NCBI GenBank assembly: GCA_021796445.1
Contig: JAKACB010000028.1
Location: 1 to 9,711 of the forward strand
DNA length: 9,711 nt
Reading direction: 5' to 3'
Source of the DNA: Nanobdellota archaeon
GTDB taxonomy: Archaea; Nanoarchaeota; Nanoarchaeia; Parvarchaeales; Parvarchaeaceae
Shown: in pieces, positions 1 to 6,679 of the stretch
Numbering within the stretch: position 1 is the first letter of the stretch
Layout: every line of letters starts with the position of its first letter
Notes under the pieces: model-generated
Seen by the model: only the letters and a program-made list of their open reading frames with translations
Databases searched by the model: none
Told to the model about the DNA's origin: nothing
Program-made: the position numbers and the translations under genes

Positions 1-655
1 CTATGCTTTCGTTGTTCCCGCCCACTATAAAAAGTTTTAAATTTCTCATCTTATTCTTTGCCCCCTTGAAGGCTTTAACAAGTAAATCCACTCCTTTTAA
101 ATCAAAGTTTCCGAAACGAAGCCGTATATTTCCGACAAAAATTATATTCCTGCTTTTCAAATTTGGCTTTATCTTAAGCAGTTCCTTCCTTACTTTTTCA
201 TTTGGTGCAGGATAAACTACTTTTATTTTTTCCGGTTTAACACCTAATTTTATCAAAAAATCCCTCTGCATATTGCTTACTGCTATAAATAAATCTACCT
301 TTTTTATAAGCATTTTGTACAAAAGCAACTTAGGTCTGCTTACAAACCCGTTGAATATTAAGTAAGGCCACTCTGAAGCTACTATTACTATTATTTTTGT
401 TTTATTATTAACTGCTCCAGAATACAGCAAGCCTACCAAAGCCAAGTCCTCAAATATTATTGCATTAAATCCCTTTAATGGCTTTTTCATGCCAGAAAAC
501 GTTTTATAGATATTTAAGTATCGTAACCCCCTACTGTTAACTTTAGAAAGTTCAGGAACTGTGATTTCTTTTGCTTTCAAATCACTTACAAAATTCTTGT
601 GGGCCCAGTGCCCCCCATTTGAAAGATGAACGAAAGCTATATTCCTGTAAACCAT
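1..655 (-). CDS. Glycosyltransferase, family 4-like, C-terminus cut off by the window edge
   Basis: An open minus-strand frame runs from an ATG at 655-653 to the left edge without a stop, giving 218 codons. It is the N-terminal half or more of a probable GT-B fold glycosyltransferase. Seen: a first Rossmann-like strand (NIAFVHLS, residues 5-12), an inner region ending in LFIAVSNMQRDFL (122-134) typical of the 'sensed as hiding partner' segment of GT4 enzymes, then VVYPAP (146-151), and the start of the second Rossmann domain with IIFVGN (171-176) followed by KGVDLLVKAF (187-196). The last two are the classic GT4 'VG...KGvd.L..A' pattern. The catalytic E-x7-E region would lie outside the window. 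A TATA-like box sits about 25 bases upstream, so this ATG is likely at or near the transcription start. An in-frame GTG six codons upstream is less likely. Donor and acceptor sugars cannot be told from the sequence; the neighbours suggest a surface glycan. The family call is good, the specificity unknown. Confidence 0.8.
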   Translation of the reverse strand, partial: MVYRNIAFVHLSNGGHWAHKNFVSDLKAKEITVPELSKVNSRGLRYLNIYKTFSGMKKPLKGFNAIIFEDLALVGLLYSGAVNNKTKIIVIVASEWPYLIFNGFVSRPKLLLYKMLIKKVDLFIAVSNMQRDFLIKLGVKPEKIKVVYPAPNEKVRKELLKIKPNLKSRNIIFVGNIRLRFGNFDLKGVDLLVKAFKGAKNKMRNLKLFIVGGNNESI

Positions 656-672
656 ATCAAGGGAATAAAACA

Positions 673-683
673 CTTAAATAAAT
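673..683 (-). promoter_or_regulatory. TATA-like box of the leftmost glycosyltransferase
   Basis: On the minus strand the sequence reads TTTATTTAAG, centred about 23-25 bases upstream of the ATG at 655. In archaea the TATA box centre lies about 26 bases before the transcription start, so transcription would begin at or near the start codon (leaderless or nearly so). This is inferred from spacing and sequence only. Confidence 0.5.
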
Positions 684-692
684 GCATTCCGT

Positions 693-702
693 ATTATAAA
701 TA
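693..702 (+). promoter_or_regulatory. TATA-like box of galE
   Basis: The sequence ATTATAAATA is centred about 30 bases before the galE ATG at 728. At the usual archaeal spacing transcription would start near 724, leaving a leader of only a few bases. It lies back to back with the box of the divergent glycosyltransferase within a 72-base gap that holds no other gene. Confidence 0.55.
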
Positions 703-727
703 GAGGGGATTAAATTAAAATAAACCC

Positions 728-1675
728 ATGCAAAACGTACGTGAAAAAAGTATTCTTGTTACTGGCGGAGCTGGATTCATAGGCTCCAATTTAATAGAAA
801 ACCTGATAAAAGAGAATGAAATAACTGTAATTGATGATTTATCTAATTCTGCGGGCGACCGGTTTGTAAAAGAATTTGAAAATAGGGATAATTTCAAATT
901 GATAACGAATGACATAAACAAAGAAGGAGCATTCGATTCTATTGGCAAAGCAGATTTAGTAATACACTTCGCTGCAAACCCTGAAGTTAGTAAAGGATAT
1001 GAAAACCCGGATATATCTTTTAATGATATAAACGGTACAAAAAATATGTTAAAATTCCTGAAAGAAAAGGAAATAAAAAACATGATATTTGCATCTTCTT
1101 CTGTTGTTTATGGAGAACCTGAAATTATGCCTGTGAAGGAAAACCAAGGGCCCTACAAACCAATCTCTGCATATGGGGCATATAAATTGGCTAGTGAAGG
1201 TATGATAACCGCTTATTCGCATTACTACGGAATAAAAGCAGGGATATTCAGATTTGCCAATGTAGTTGGAAAAAACCAAACACACGGGGTAATACTGGAT
1301 TTTATAAACAAGATTAATCCGAAAGAATTGACTATATTGGGTGATGGCACGCAAAGCAAGTCATACATACATGTAAGCGACTGCGTTTCAGCCATTATGT
1401 ACTTAAATGAGAGAATTGATAAAACGGAGATAATAAACCTTGGAAACAGAGGCACTACCTCCGTTATTAAAATTGCTGATGTAGTTAAAGAGAAAATGAA
1501 ACTGGGTGAAGTAAATTATAAACTATCTAATTCCAAAGACGGCAGAGGCTGGAAGGGGGATGTAAAAAAGATTGAGCTAGATGTATCCAAAGCAGAGAAC
1601 TTAGGATGGAAAAACAGATATAACAGCGATGAAGCCATTGAGAAAGCTGTTGATGAGCTACTTAAACAGATTTGA
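728..1675 (+). CDS. galE: UDP-glucose 4-epimerase, archaeal type
   Basis: A 315-residue extended short-chain dehydrogenase/reductase predicted to interconvert UDP-glucose and UDP-galactose in the cytosol, using tightly bound NAD. Seen: the nucleotide-binding motif GGAGFIG (13-19), acidic residues D36-D37 after the second strand for the adenosine ribose, HFAANPEV (80-87), the catalytic serine run SSSVVYG (123-129), and the catalytic pair Y149 and K153 in YGAYK. The middle RFANVVG (175-181) and the late DGRGW..GDV motif (271-279) match what I remember of archaeal GalE proteins such as that of Pyrobaculum calidifontis. Length is normal. It is a single-gene unit between a divergent glycosyltransferase and the convergent galU, with its own TATA-like box. 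A related epimerase acting on UDP-GlcNAc or UDP-glucuronate cannot be excluded, because sugar specificity is hard to read in this family. Confidence 0.82.
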   Translation: MQNVREKSILVTGGAGFIGSNLIENLIKENEITVIDDLSNSAGDRFVKEFENRDNFKLITNDINKEGAFDSIGKADLVIHFAANPEVSKGYENPDISFNDINGTKNMLKFLKEKEIKNMIFASSSVVYGEPEIMPVKENQGPYKPISAYGAYKLASEGMITAYSHYYGIKAGIFRFANVVGKNQTHGVILDFINKINPKELTILGDGTQSKSYIHVSDCVSAIMYLNERIDKTEIINLGNRGTTSVIKIADVVKEKMKLGEVNYKLSNSKDGRGWKGDVKKIELDVSKAENLGWKNRYNSDEAIEKAVDELLKQI

Positions 1676-1720
1676 ATATTAACAACCGCCTTTATAGTCT
1701 GTTTAGTGCTTGGACGGCTA

Positions 1721-1728
1721 TGTTTTTA
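1721..1728 (+). terminator. Possible T-run terminator after galE
   Basis: A run of five T residues (1723-1727) on the plus strand lies about 48 bases past the galE stop, at the very end of the convergent galU gene. Archaeal termination usually needs only a short T-rich tract. I saw no convincing hairpin in the 50-base convergent gap 1676-1725, and nothing else there. Confidence 0.25.
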
Positions 1729-2550
1729 CAAGTTATCAGGATTTTTAAAAATGTATGAAAACCGCTCGTCTTTTCTAGCGAACTCTATAAAAGTTTCTAC
1801 CCAGAACTCCTTTGAACCAATATCATATCTCTTACCGTCTATTTCGATGCCAAAAACATCCTGTTCCTTGCACATTAGATTAAGTGCATCTGTCAACTGG
1901 TATTCGTTATTTTTACCAGGTTTTATTTTGTCAATGAAGGCGAATATATCCGGTTGGAGTGCGTACGCAGCCGTAATAGCAAGATTACTTGGTGCTTCGG
2001 ATATTTCAGGTTTTTCAACCATATTTTTTATCAGATGCAATCCTTTCTCAATCTCATCGCCATTGACTATGCCGTAATGTTTAACCTTTTCTATTGGAAC
2101 CTTCTCAAGGCCTATTACTGTCGAGGATTTTCTATTGAATACGTCTATAATCTGTTGTGCAATCGTTTTTTCTTTATTTGATCTGTATATTGTATCGCCA
2201 GCTAAGACCATGAAAGGCTCATCATTTACAAATTTCTTTGCGTATTTTACTGCGTCGGCCAAACCTTTTTGTTCACGCTGTCTGACAAAAAATATCTCTG
2301 GAAAATCCGGCATGGAATTAAATTTTAAATCAAGTTCATTATAGTCAAAGTAATTTATTATAGACTCTTTTCCCTTTCCAACTATTACAAGTATCTGGTC
2401 TATACCAGCACTTAAAATCTCATCTACAACATGATGTATGACGGGTTTATCTAGTATCGGCAGCATCTCCTTTGGCTGTGCTCTAGTTAAAGGGTACATT
2501 CTAGAGCCTAAACCTGCAGCAGGTATTACTGCCTTTCTTATTTTAGCCAT
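1726..2550 (-). CDS. galU: UTP--glucose-1-phosphate uridylyltransferase
   Basis: Makes UDP-glucose and pyrophosphate from UTP and glucose-1-phosphate, feeding both Ugd and GalE. Seen, numbering from the ATG at 2550: the nucleotide-binding loop PAAGLGSR (10-17) followed by K27 in PKEMLP, QKGLADAV (94-101), the metal-binding aspartate in AGDT (D119), VEKP (178-181), EYQLTDA (216-222) and YDIGSKEFW (242-250). The last is characteristic of GalU rather than RmlA. The 274 residues are normal for short prokaryotic GalU. An in-frame TTG at 2559 would add three residues; I prefer the ATG, because it starts inside the last codons of ugd and gives an ordinary first strand (AKIRKAVIPAAG). The gene overlaps the ugd end by 8 bases, so it is the third gene of the uxs-ugd-galU operon and is probably translated by coupling. 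Use of dTTP as a side substrate is possible. Confidence 0.9.
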   Translation of the reverse strand: MAKIRKAVIPAAGLGSRMYPLTRAQPKEMLPILDKPVIHHVVDEILSAGIDQILVIVGKGKESIINYFDYNELDLKFNSMPDFPEIFFVRQREQKGLADAVKYAKKFVNDEPFMVLAGDTIYRSNKEKTIAQQIIDVFNRKSSTVIGLEKVPIEKVKHYGIVNGDEIEKGLHLIKNMVEKPEISEAPSNLAITAAYALQPDIFAFIDKIKPGKNNEYQLTDALNLMCKEQDVFGIEIDGKRYDIGSKEFWVETFIEFARKDERFSYIFKNPDNL

Positions 2551-3760
2551 AGTATCCAACTATTTTTAGATTAGGATCACTATTTAAGCTTAACATCCTG
2601 CGCATATCTATAACGAATTTGTTCTTTATGTTTAAATCCTTAAATTCTGGCCACTCTGTAGCTATTACTATCGCGTCTGAGTTATCAATGCATTCTTCTG
2701 AACTGCTAAATAAATTAATATTATCTAATTTAACTTTAGCCATTGGATCATAAGCATTAACTTTAAATCCCTTACTAAGAAGACTTTCTACTAACTTTAT
2801 TGACTGAGATTCTCTAGTATCATCTGTATTTGCTTTAAATGTAAGCCCTAACACTCCGATTTTTGTAGTAGTCTCCACATCTTTAAACTTGTCTTCCAAT
2901 AAACTAACTATTCTTAGAATTCTGCTTTTATTGACACTTACCGCGCTTTCTATTATGGACAGATTTTCATTTAAATCCCTAGCAAATGAAATAAATGCCA
3001 CTGTATCTTTTGGAAAACAGGAGCCCCCAAAGCCGATACCAGCCTTTAAAAAATAAGGAGCTATTCTCTTATCTAACCCCATCCCTCTAGCAACAACTTC
3101 AACATCGCAGTTTGGAACCTTTTCACATAAATTAGCTATCTCATTTATATACGATACTTTAACAGCTAGGAAAGAATTACTTGCATATTTTATCATCTCT
3201 GCATTTTCATTTGTTGTTTCTATTATCGGTGATTTGGTAAACTCCCAGATCTTTTTAACTTTTTCTATGGCATTTTTGTTATTTCCGCCTATTACAACTC
3301 TGTCAGGCTTTAAAGTATCATCTATTGCACTTCCTTCTTTAGTGAATTCAGGATTTGATACTATTATCATGCCAGTTTTTTGCATTAAATTACTCGCAGT
3401 TCCGGGTAAAACCGTGCTTTTAATTATTACAATTGCATTTTTGTTTACTTTCTTTATATTTTCAACTACATCATCAACATACTTCAAATAGATTTTACCG
3501 TCTTTATTTGGAGTTGGGACTATGACAAATATTAAATCTACTTCACTAAGCTTGTTATAATCTACTGAAAACTCTAATCTCTTTACATTCTTTACAAGCA
3601 TTTCTTTTAGACCGGGTTCATATATCGGAGGCTCACCAGCAGAAAGTGCTTTTACTTTCGATTCGTCTATATCTACACCAATAACTTCATAACCTGCTTC
3701 TGCTAATGCTACCGAAGTCACTGACCCTATATATCCAAGGCCAACTACTCCAATTTTCAT
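2543..3760 (-). CDS. ugd: UDP-glucose 6-dehydrogenase
   Basis: A 405-residue cytosolic enzyme predicted to oxidise UDP-glucose to UDP-glucuronate with two NAD+. Domains in order: N-terminal NAD-binding Rossmann domain with GLGYIGSVTS (7-16) and D30 at the end of the second strand; STVLPGT (115-121) and NPEF (136-139); the central dimerisation helix with K191 and N195; the catalytic loop GFGGSCFPKD (243-252) with the thiol nucleophile C248; and the C-terminal UDP-binding domain with GLTFKANTDDTRES (305-318). This set fits the UDP-glucose/GDP-mannose dehydrogenase family. UDP-glucose as substrate is favoured by the adjoining galU and the UXS-like gene; UDP-HexNAc or GDP-mannose dehydrogenases share the same motifs. 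The start ATG overlaps the upstream stop as ATGA (4 bases) and the end overlaps galU by 8 bases, so all three are likely translated from one message. Confidence 0.88.
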   Translation of the reverse strand: MKIGVVGLGYIGSVTSVALAEAGYEVIGVDIDESKVKALSAGEPPIYEPGLKEMLVKNVKRLEFSVDYNKLSEVDLIFVIVPTPNKDGKIYLKYVDDVVENIKKVNKNAIVIIKSTVLPGTASNLMQKTGMIIVSNPEFTKEGSAIDDTLKPDRVVIGGNNKNAIEKVKKIWEFTKSPIIETTNENAEMIKYASNSFLAVKVSYINEIANLCEKVPNCDVEVVARGMGLDKRIAPYFLKAGIGFGGSCFPKDTVAFISFARDLNENLSIIESAVSVNKSRILRIVSLLEDKFKDVETTTKIGVLGLTFKANTDDTRESQSIKLVESLLSKGFKVNAYDPMAKVKLDNINLFSSSEECIDNSDAIVIATEWPEFKDLNIKNKFVIDMRRMLSLNSDPNLKIVGYYG

Positions 3761-4689
3761 AAATTTTTCTTCTCCTTTAACCAGTTTATAGTATATTCTA
3801 AACCTCTATCTAAACTGATCTTTGGCTCCCACTTTAAGATTTTGCGTACCTGTGTAATATCTGCAGCCCTTCTTTTTGGGTCTTCTTCTCTACTTTGCAG
3901 ATGCACTATTTTTGATCTGCTACTTGTCTTATTAATTATAAGTTCAGCTAATTCCAAGATACTTATTTCTCTGTAATTTCCTATGTTCAAAACCTTTCCT
4001 TTTGCCCTATTGTTCATTAAGAATTTCCAGGTAGCATCAACCCAATCACTTACATAAAGAAATGACCTGGTCTGTTTACCATCACCATGCACAGTTATTG
4101 ATTTGTTTCGCAATGCCTGGTCTATAAACCTAGGTATGACCCTGCCGTAAAAACCATCCTCTCTTATCCTTGGGCCATAAACATTAAATGGTCTTTGTAT
4201 TCTTACATCCAAGCCGTATTGGCGCTCATAAGCCTTTATAAGTGCCTCTGAAAAACGTTTACTTTCATCGTAACAGCTTCTAATCCCATTTGGATTAACA
4301 TAGCCAAAGTAAGTTTCGGGTATTGGCAGAATCTTTGGGTCGCCGTATACTTCTGAAGTTGAAGTATACATAAAAGTAGCTCCACTTTTCCTAGCTATCT
4401 CTAGCATATTTCTAGTGCCTATGTCATTTGAATCAATTGTAGATAAAGGATTTTTTATGTAATCCTCAGGGCTTGGTCTTGCGGCCAAATGAATTACAAA
4501 ATCAAATCTGGTATTCGTATTAAATTTTTCAATAGGTTTTTTCACAAATGTCGCTTCTTTTGGAACCTGCCTTTCCTTTGAAGTAGACAAATTATCAACA
4601 ACTGTAACTTCAAAATCATTATCTAAGGCCTTCTCACATAGATAACTCCCTAAAAATCCATTGCCTCCAGATATTAACATTTTTGACAT
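3757..4689 (-). CDS. uxs: UDP-glucuronate decarboxylase-like (UDP-xylose synthase) SDR
   Basis: A 310-residue extended SDR predicted to convert UDP-glucuronate, the product of the next gene, to UDP-xylose through a 4-keto intermediate with recycled NAD+. Seen: GGNGFLG (8-14), D32 in VVDN, HLAARPSPEDYIKNP (67-81), TSTSEVYGDP (109-118) with the active-site Thr/Ser and E113, the pair Y140 and K144 within RSCYDESKR (137-145), FNVYGPR (168-174), GRVIPRFI (182-189) and the TRSFLYVSD stretch (207-215) with R208. The SP..Y..NP, RSCYDE.KR and TRSF.YV.D segments are those I associate with UXS rather than with 4-epimerases. It is the first gene of the operon, with its own TATA-like box 27 bases before the ATG, and overlaps ugd by 4 bases (ATGA). 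Alternatives are a UDP-glucuronate 4-epimerase or another NDP-sugar decarboxylase or dehydratase. I am confident of the family and moderately so of the reaction. Confidence 0.75.
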   Translation of the reverse strand: MSKMLISGGNGFLGSYLCEKALDNDFEVTVVDNLSTSKERQVPKEATFVKKPIEKFNTNTRFDFVIHLAARPSPEDYIKNPLSTIDSNDIGTRNMLEIARKSGATFMYTSTSEVYGDPKILPIPETYFGYVNPNGIRSCYDESKRFSEALIKAYERQYGLDVRIQRPFNVYGPRIREDGFYGRVIPRFIDQALRNKSITVHGDGKQTRSFLYVSDWVDATWKFLMNNRAKGKVLNIGNYREISILELAELIINKTSSRSKIVHLQSREEDPKRRAADITQVRKILKWEPKISLDRGLEYTINWLKEKKNL

Positions 4690-4712
4690 ATTATATACAC
4701 TAATGTAATTAA

Positions 4713-4720
4713 TATAAATA
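4713..4720 (-). promoter_or_regulatory. TATA-like box of the uxs-ugd-galU operon
   Basis: The minus strand reads TATTTATA, centred 27 bases before the uxs ATG at 4689. This spacing puts the transcription start at the first base of the start codon, so the operon message is probably leaderless. The box is only a few bases from the oppositely directed box at 4723-4732. Confidence 0.6.
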
Positions 4721-4722
4721 GT

Positions 4723-4732
4723 TATATAAATA
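4723..4732 (+). promoter_or_regulatory. TATA-like box of the GT2-like gene at 4752
   Basis: The sequence TATATAAATA is centred about 25 bases before the ATG at 4752, predicting a leaderless transcript. It lies in the 62-base divergent gap 4690-4751, which is almost entirely A and T and holds no gene. Confidence 0.6.
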
Positions 4733-4751
4733 ATTAAAATTATTTCTACTC

Positions 4752-5738
4752 ATGAAAGCGAAGATAATTGGAATCTTAGCAGGTAAAAATCTATTTTCAC
4801 AAGGTTACCCATTTTTGGAAGCAATTTATTCTTTTTTAAATTGGGGTGATGAATTATATATATCAGATGGATATTCAAATGATGAAACTTATAAGATATT
4901 AAAAAGACTTTCTAAGAATAAAAGAATACATGTGTATAAATACAAATGGCCACAATTAAATAATGGAAGAGCAATAGCAGCTGCATATAATAATCTAATA
5001 TTTACGGCAAAACGTAGAACCAATAAAAGTGATTATATTTTTCAATTACAAGCAAACGAAATTGTACATGAATCAGAATACACTAGATTAAGGTCTTTGC
5101 CTGAAGAATATCCAAAAACAAAATTATTTATATTTCCTTATAACATTTTATGTTGGAAATTTATATTAGGTTATGACTGGCGATTTAGATTTGCTAAAGC
5201 TAATCAAGACATAAAGTCATTTGGTGATGGCGCATTTATAGAGACTGTTAATGAAGTAACATTAAGAGATGCCTTAAAAGATAGCTTAAAAAGTATATAT
5301 AAATTAATAAAAACCGGACAATATTACTCTAGACTTTTTAATATTGCCGCAAATGTAAGCAAAAGAAAACACCCTGCATTGTATAAAGCATATCCCCTTT
5401 ACCCTCCTATCTTCAGGTACTCATTTATCTTTCCAAAAAATATAGAAATGAAATTCTCGGGTCATAAAAACTTGTGGGGTAAAAATGGTTACAATGGGAT
5501 AAAATTCGACGACATAATAAAACATTTCCTCAACAAAGAGGGGGTAGAAACTGCCTATTTGGAATTCATTAAAAATCTTAATCTTCACAATGATAATACT
5601 AATTACAATGACATAATTAAAAGAACTAAATTAGAAAACCTTAATCACCCAAGTATAATGAAAAATATAATTAACTTATATGAATATAAAATGCGTGAGA
5701 GTGTAATTCAGGAGATACTTAAAAACACCAGTATATAA
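4752..5738 (+). CDS. GT2-like (GT-A fold) glycosyltransferase with a degenerate DxD motif
   Basis: A 328-residue predicted sugar transferase with no signal peptide or clear membrane span. Seen: an N-terminal strand (KIIGILAG, 4-11), the GT2 donor-site motif DGYSNDET (39-46), which matches the usual D-G-x-S-x-D-x-T, then LQANE (99-103) where most GT2 enzymes have LDADE. Both aspartates of the metal-binding DxD are therefore replaced (Q100, N102), while E103 is kept. A long C-terminal half follows, rich in aromatic and basic residues (for example YDWRFRFAK, 141-149, and LYPPIFRYSF, 216-225), that I do not recognise and that may bind the acceptor. The gene is unusually AT-rich: five hand-counted 60-base rows average about 25% GC. 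It converges with the next gene, with 8 bases between stops. Substrate unknown; the neighbours suggest UDP-xylose, UDP-galactose, UDP-glucuronate or dTDP-rhamnose. Confidence 0.75.
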   Translation: MKAKIIGILAGKNLFSQGYPFLEAIYSFLNWGDELYISDGYSNDETYKILKRLSKNKRIHVYKYKWPQLNNGRAIAAAYNNLIFTAKRRTNKSDYIFQLQANEIVHESEYTRLRSLPEEYPKTKLFIFPYNILCWKFILGYDWRFRFAKANQDIKSFGDGAFIETVNEVTLRDALKDSLKSIYKLIKTGQYYSRLFNIAANVSKRKHPALYKAYPLYPPIFRYSFIFPKNIEMKFSGHKNLWGKNGYNGIKFDDIIKHFLNKEGVETAYLEFIKNLNLHNDNTNYNDIIKRTKLENLNHPSIMKNIINLYEYKMRESVIQEILKNTSI

Positions 5739-5746
5739 ATTATAAC

Positions 5747-6652
5747 CTAGATAATTTTAGTTGCAAAATCCATTTTTATCAAAGAATTTATATATATGTC
5801 ATTTATAATTCCCCTAGCATTTCTAGCGTTACTTAACCCTAAAGACTTTCCGATGTAACTATAAACATTAAAATCAATCTTTGTTGTTTCTGTTTTGTTT
5901 TTAAATAGAATGTAACTCAAGTATATATCCTCTTCTGAATTTATGAAATTTTCGTCAAAAACCTTCTCTTTTTTGCGTATAAAATTAGCATTAAAAATAG
6001 AGAAATCACCAACAGAATAAAAACTTACCAATGGTTTAAACAATAAATTTGAAACAAATTTTTTATTTAAGTTCCTTATGAATATATTCGCGGAATATTT
6101 TTTATAAATATTATATCTTTCATTTTTAAACTTATTAAGCTTGTAATATAACCCTAAAAAAATTGTAGGCGAACAAAATGAAACTTTACTTGAATGATAA
6201 ACTGAGCCGTTTATCCATATAACATTATAATTATTACCATTAATTTTTTCTATACCATCTTTAAGTTTTAAAATGCCATCTGTTTTATAAACATCATCAT
6301 TCGACAGAACAACCCACTTTGGATTGTAATTTAAGGCATGCTTTAAGCCGTAATTACAGCTCCTTGCATAGTTAAAGAATGGACCATTGCTTTCTACGAA
6401 TATAATTTGCTGGCCCTTGAATATGTTGTTTGCACAGTTCTTTGCAAGCTCTCCTTCGTGATTTGCAGTGGGTATGACAACAACTATGTCTTTATCACCT
6501 TCCACTTCATATATTTTCATTGGGGCGCTTGGCCTGTTCTTCATCCATTCTATCAGCTGTTCTGCTGTATCAAAATGATCATAGAATTTTATCACGTCTT
6601 CTACGTTCTTGCTTGTAAACAATCTATTAAGTTCATCTAATTCCTCTGACAT
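5747..6652 (-). CDS. GT-A-type (GT2-like) glycosyltransferase with an N-terminal helical extension; internally mosaic GC
   Basis: A 301-residue predicted soluble glycosyltransferase. Residues 1-50 form a charged, probably helical lead-in (for example TAEQLIEWMKNRPS, 29-42) that is not part of the usual GT2 domain. The GT-A core starts at DIVVVIPTANH (55-65), continues with FVESNGP (85-91) and NYARSCNYGLKHAL (94-107), which resembles the 'N.G...A' helix of GT2 and rhamnosyltransferase-like proteins, and reaches the metal-site-like SNDDVY (117-122; D119, D120). A later NSEEDIYLSYIL (238-249) corresponds to the ED motif that supplies the catalytic base in GT-A inverting enzymes. No frameshift is seen. 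The base composition changes sharply: 39% GC in 6301-6600 (117 of 300, hand count) against 24% in 5821-6300 (114 of 480), the step falling just after the DD motif. Donor and acceptor are unknown. The start ATG at 6652 is supported by an upstream AT-rich promoter element. Confidence 0.75.
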   Translation of the reverse strand: MSEELDELNRLFTSKNVEDVIKFYDHFDTAEQLIEWMKNRPSAPMKIYEVEGDKDIVVVIPTANHEGELAKNCANNIFKGQQIIFVESNGPFFNYARSCNYGLKHALNYNPKWVVLSNDDVYKTDGILKLKDGIEKINGNNYNVIWINGSVYHSSKVSFCSPTIFLGLYYKLNKFKNERYNIYKKYSANIFIRNLNKKFVSNLLFKPLVSFYSVGDFSIFNANFIRKKEKVFDENFINSEEDIYLSYILFKNKTETTKIDFNVYSYIGKSLGLSNARNARGIINDIYINSLIKMDFATKII

Positions 6653-6671
6653 AGATTAAAAGATATATTAT

Positions 6672-6679
6672 TTATTTAA
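6672..6679. promoter_or_regulatory. Near-central TATA-like element in a 49-base divergent gap, possibly serving both directions
   Basis: The gap 6653-6701 separates the glycosyltransferase (ATG at 6652, minus) from rmlC (ATG at 6702, plus). TTATTTAA at 6672-6679 reads TTAAATAA on the other strand, so it is TATA-like both ways. Its centre is about 24 bases from the minus-strand ATG and about 26 from the plus-strand ATG, both fitting leaderless archaeal starts. The neighbouring sequence is also AT-rich (TATTTAAA at 6681, ATATATTA at 6663), so separate overlapping boxes remain possible. Confidence 0.5.

Noticed and set aside
3..215. Plus-strand open frame of 70 codons
   Set aside because: It is antisense to the clear glycosyltransferase at 1-655, is rich in Phe, Ser and Lys, and has no recognisable motif.
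1676..1725. Hairpin or small RNA in the galE-galU convergent gap
   Set aside because: AACCGCC and GGACGGC do not pair as a clean stem, and there is no structured motif I can defend in 50 bases.
1706..2077. Plus-strand open frame opposite galU
   Set aside because: It is antisense to galU coding sequence and has no recognisable domain; galU explains the region.
5747..6652. Frameshift or gene fusion by sequencing error at the GC step near 6290
   Set aside because: The frame is open through the step, and GT-A motifs on both sides (SNDDVY and SEED) fall in the expected order and spacing.
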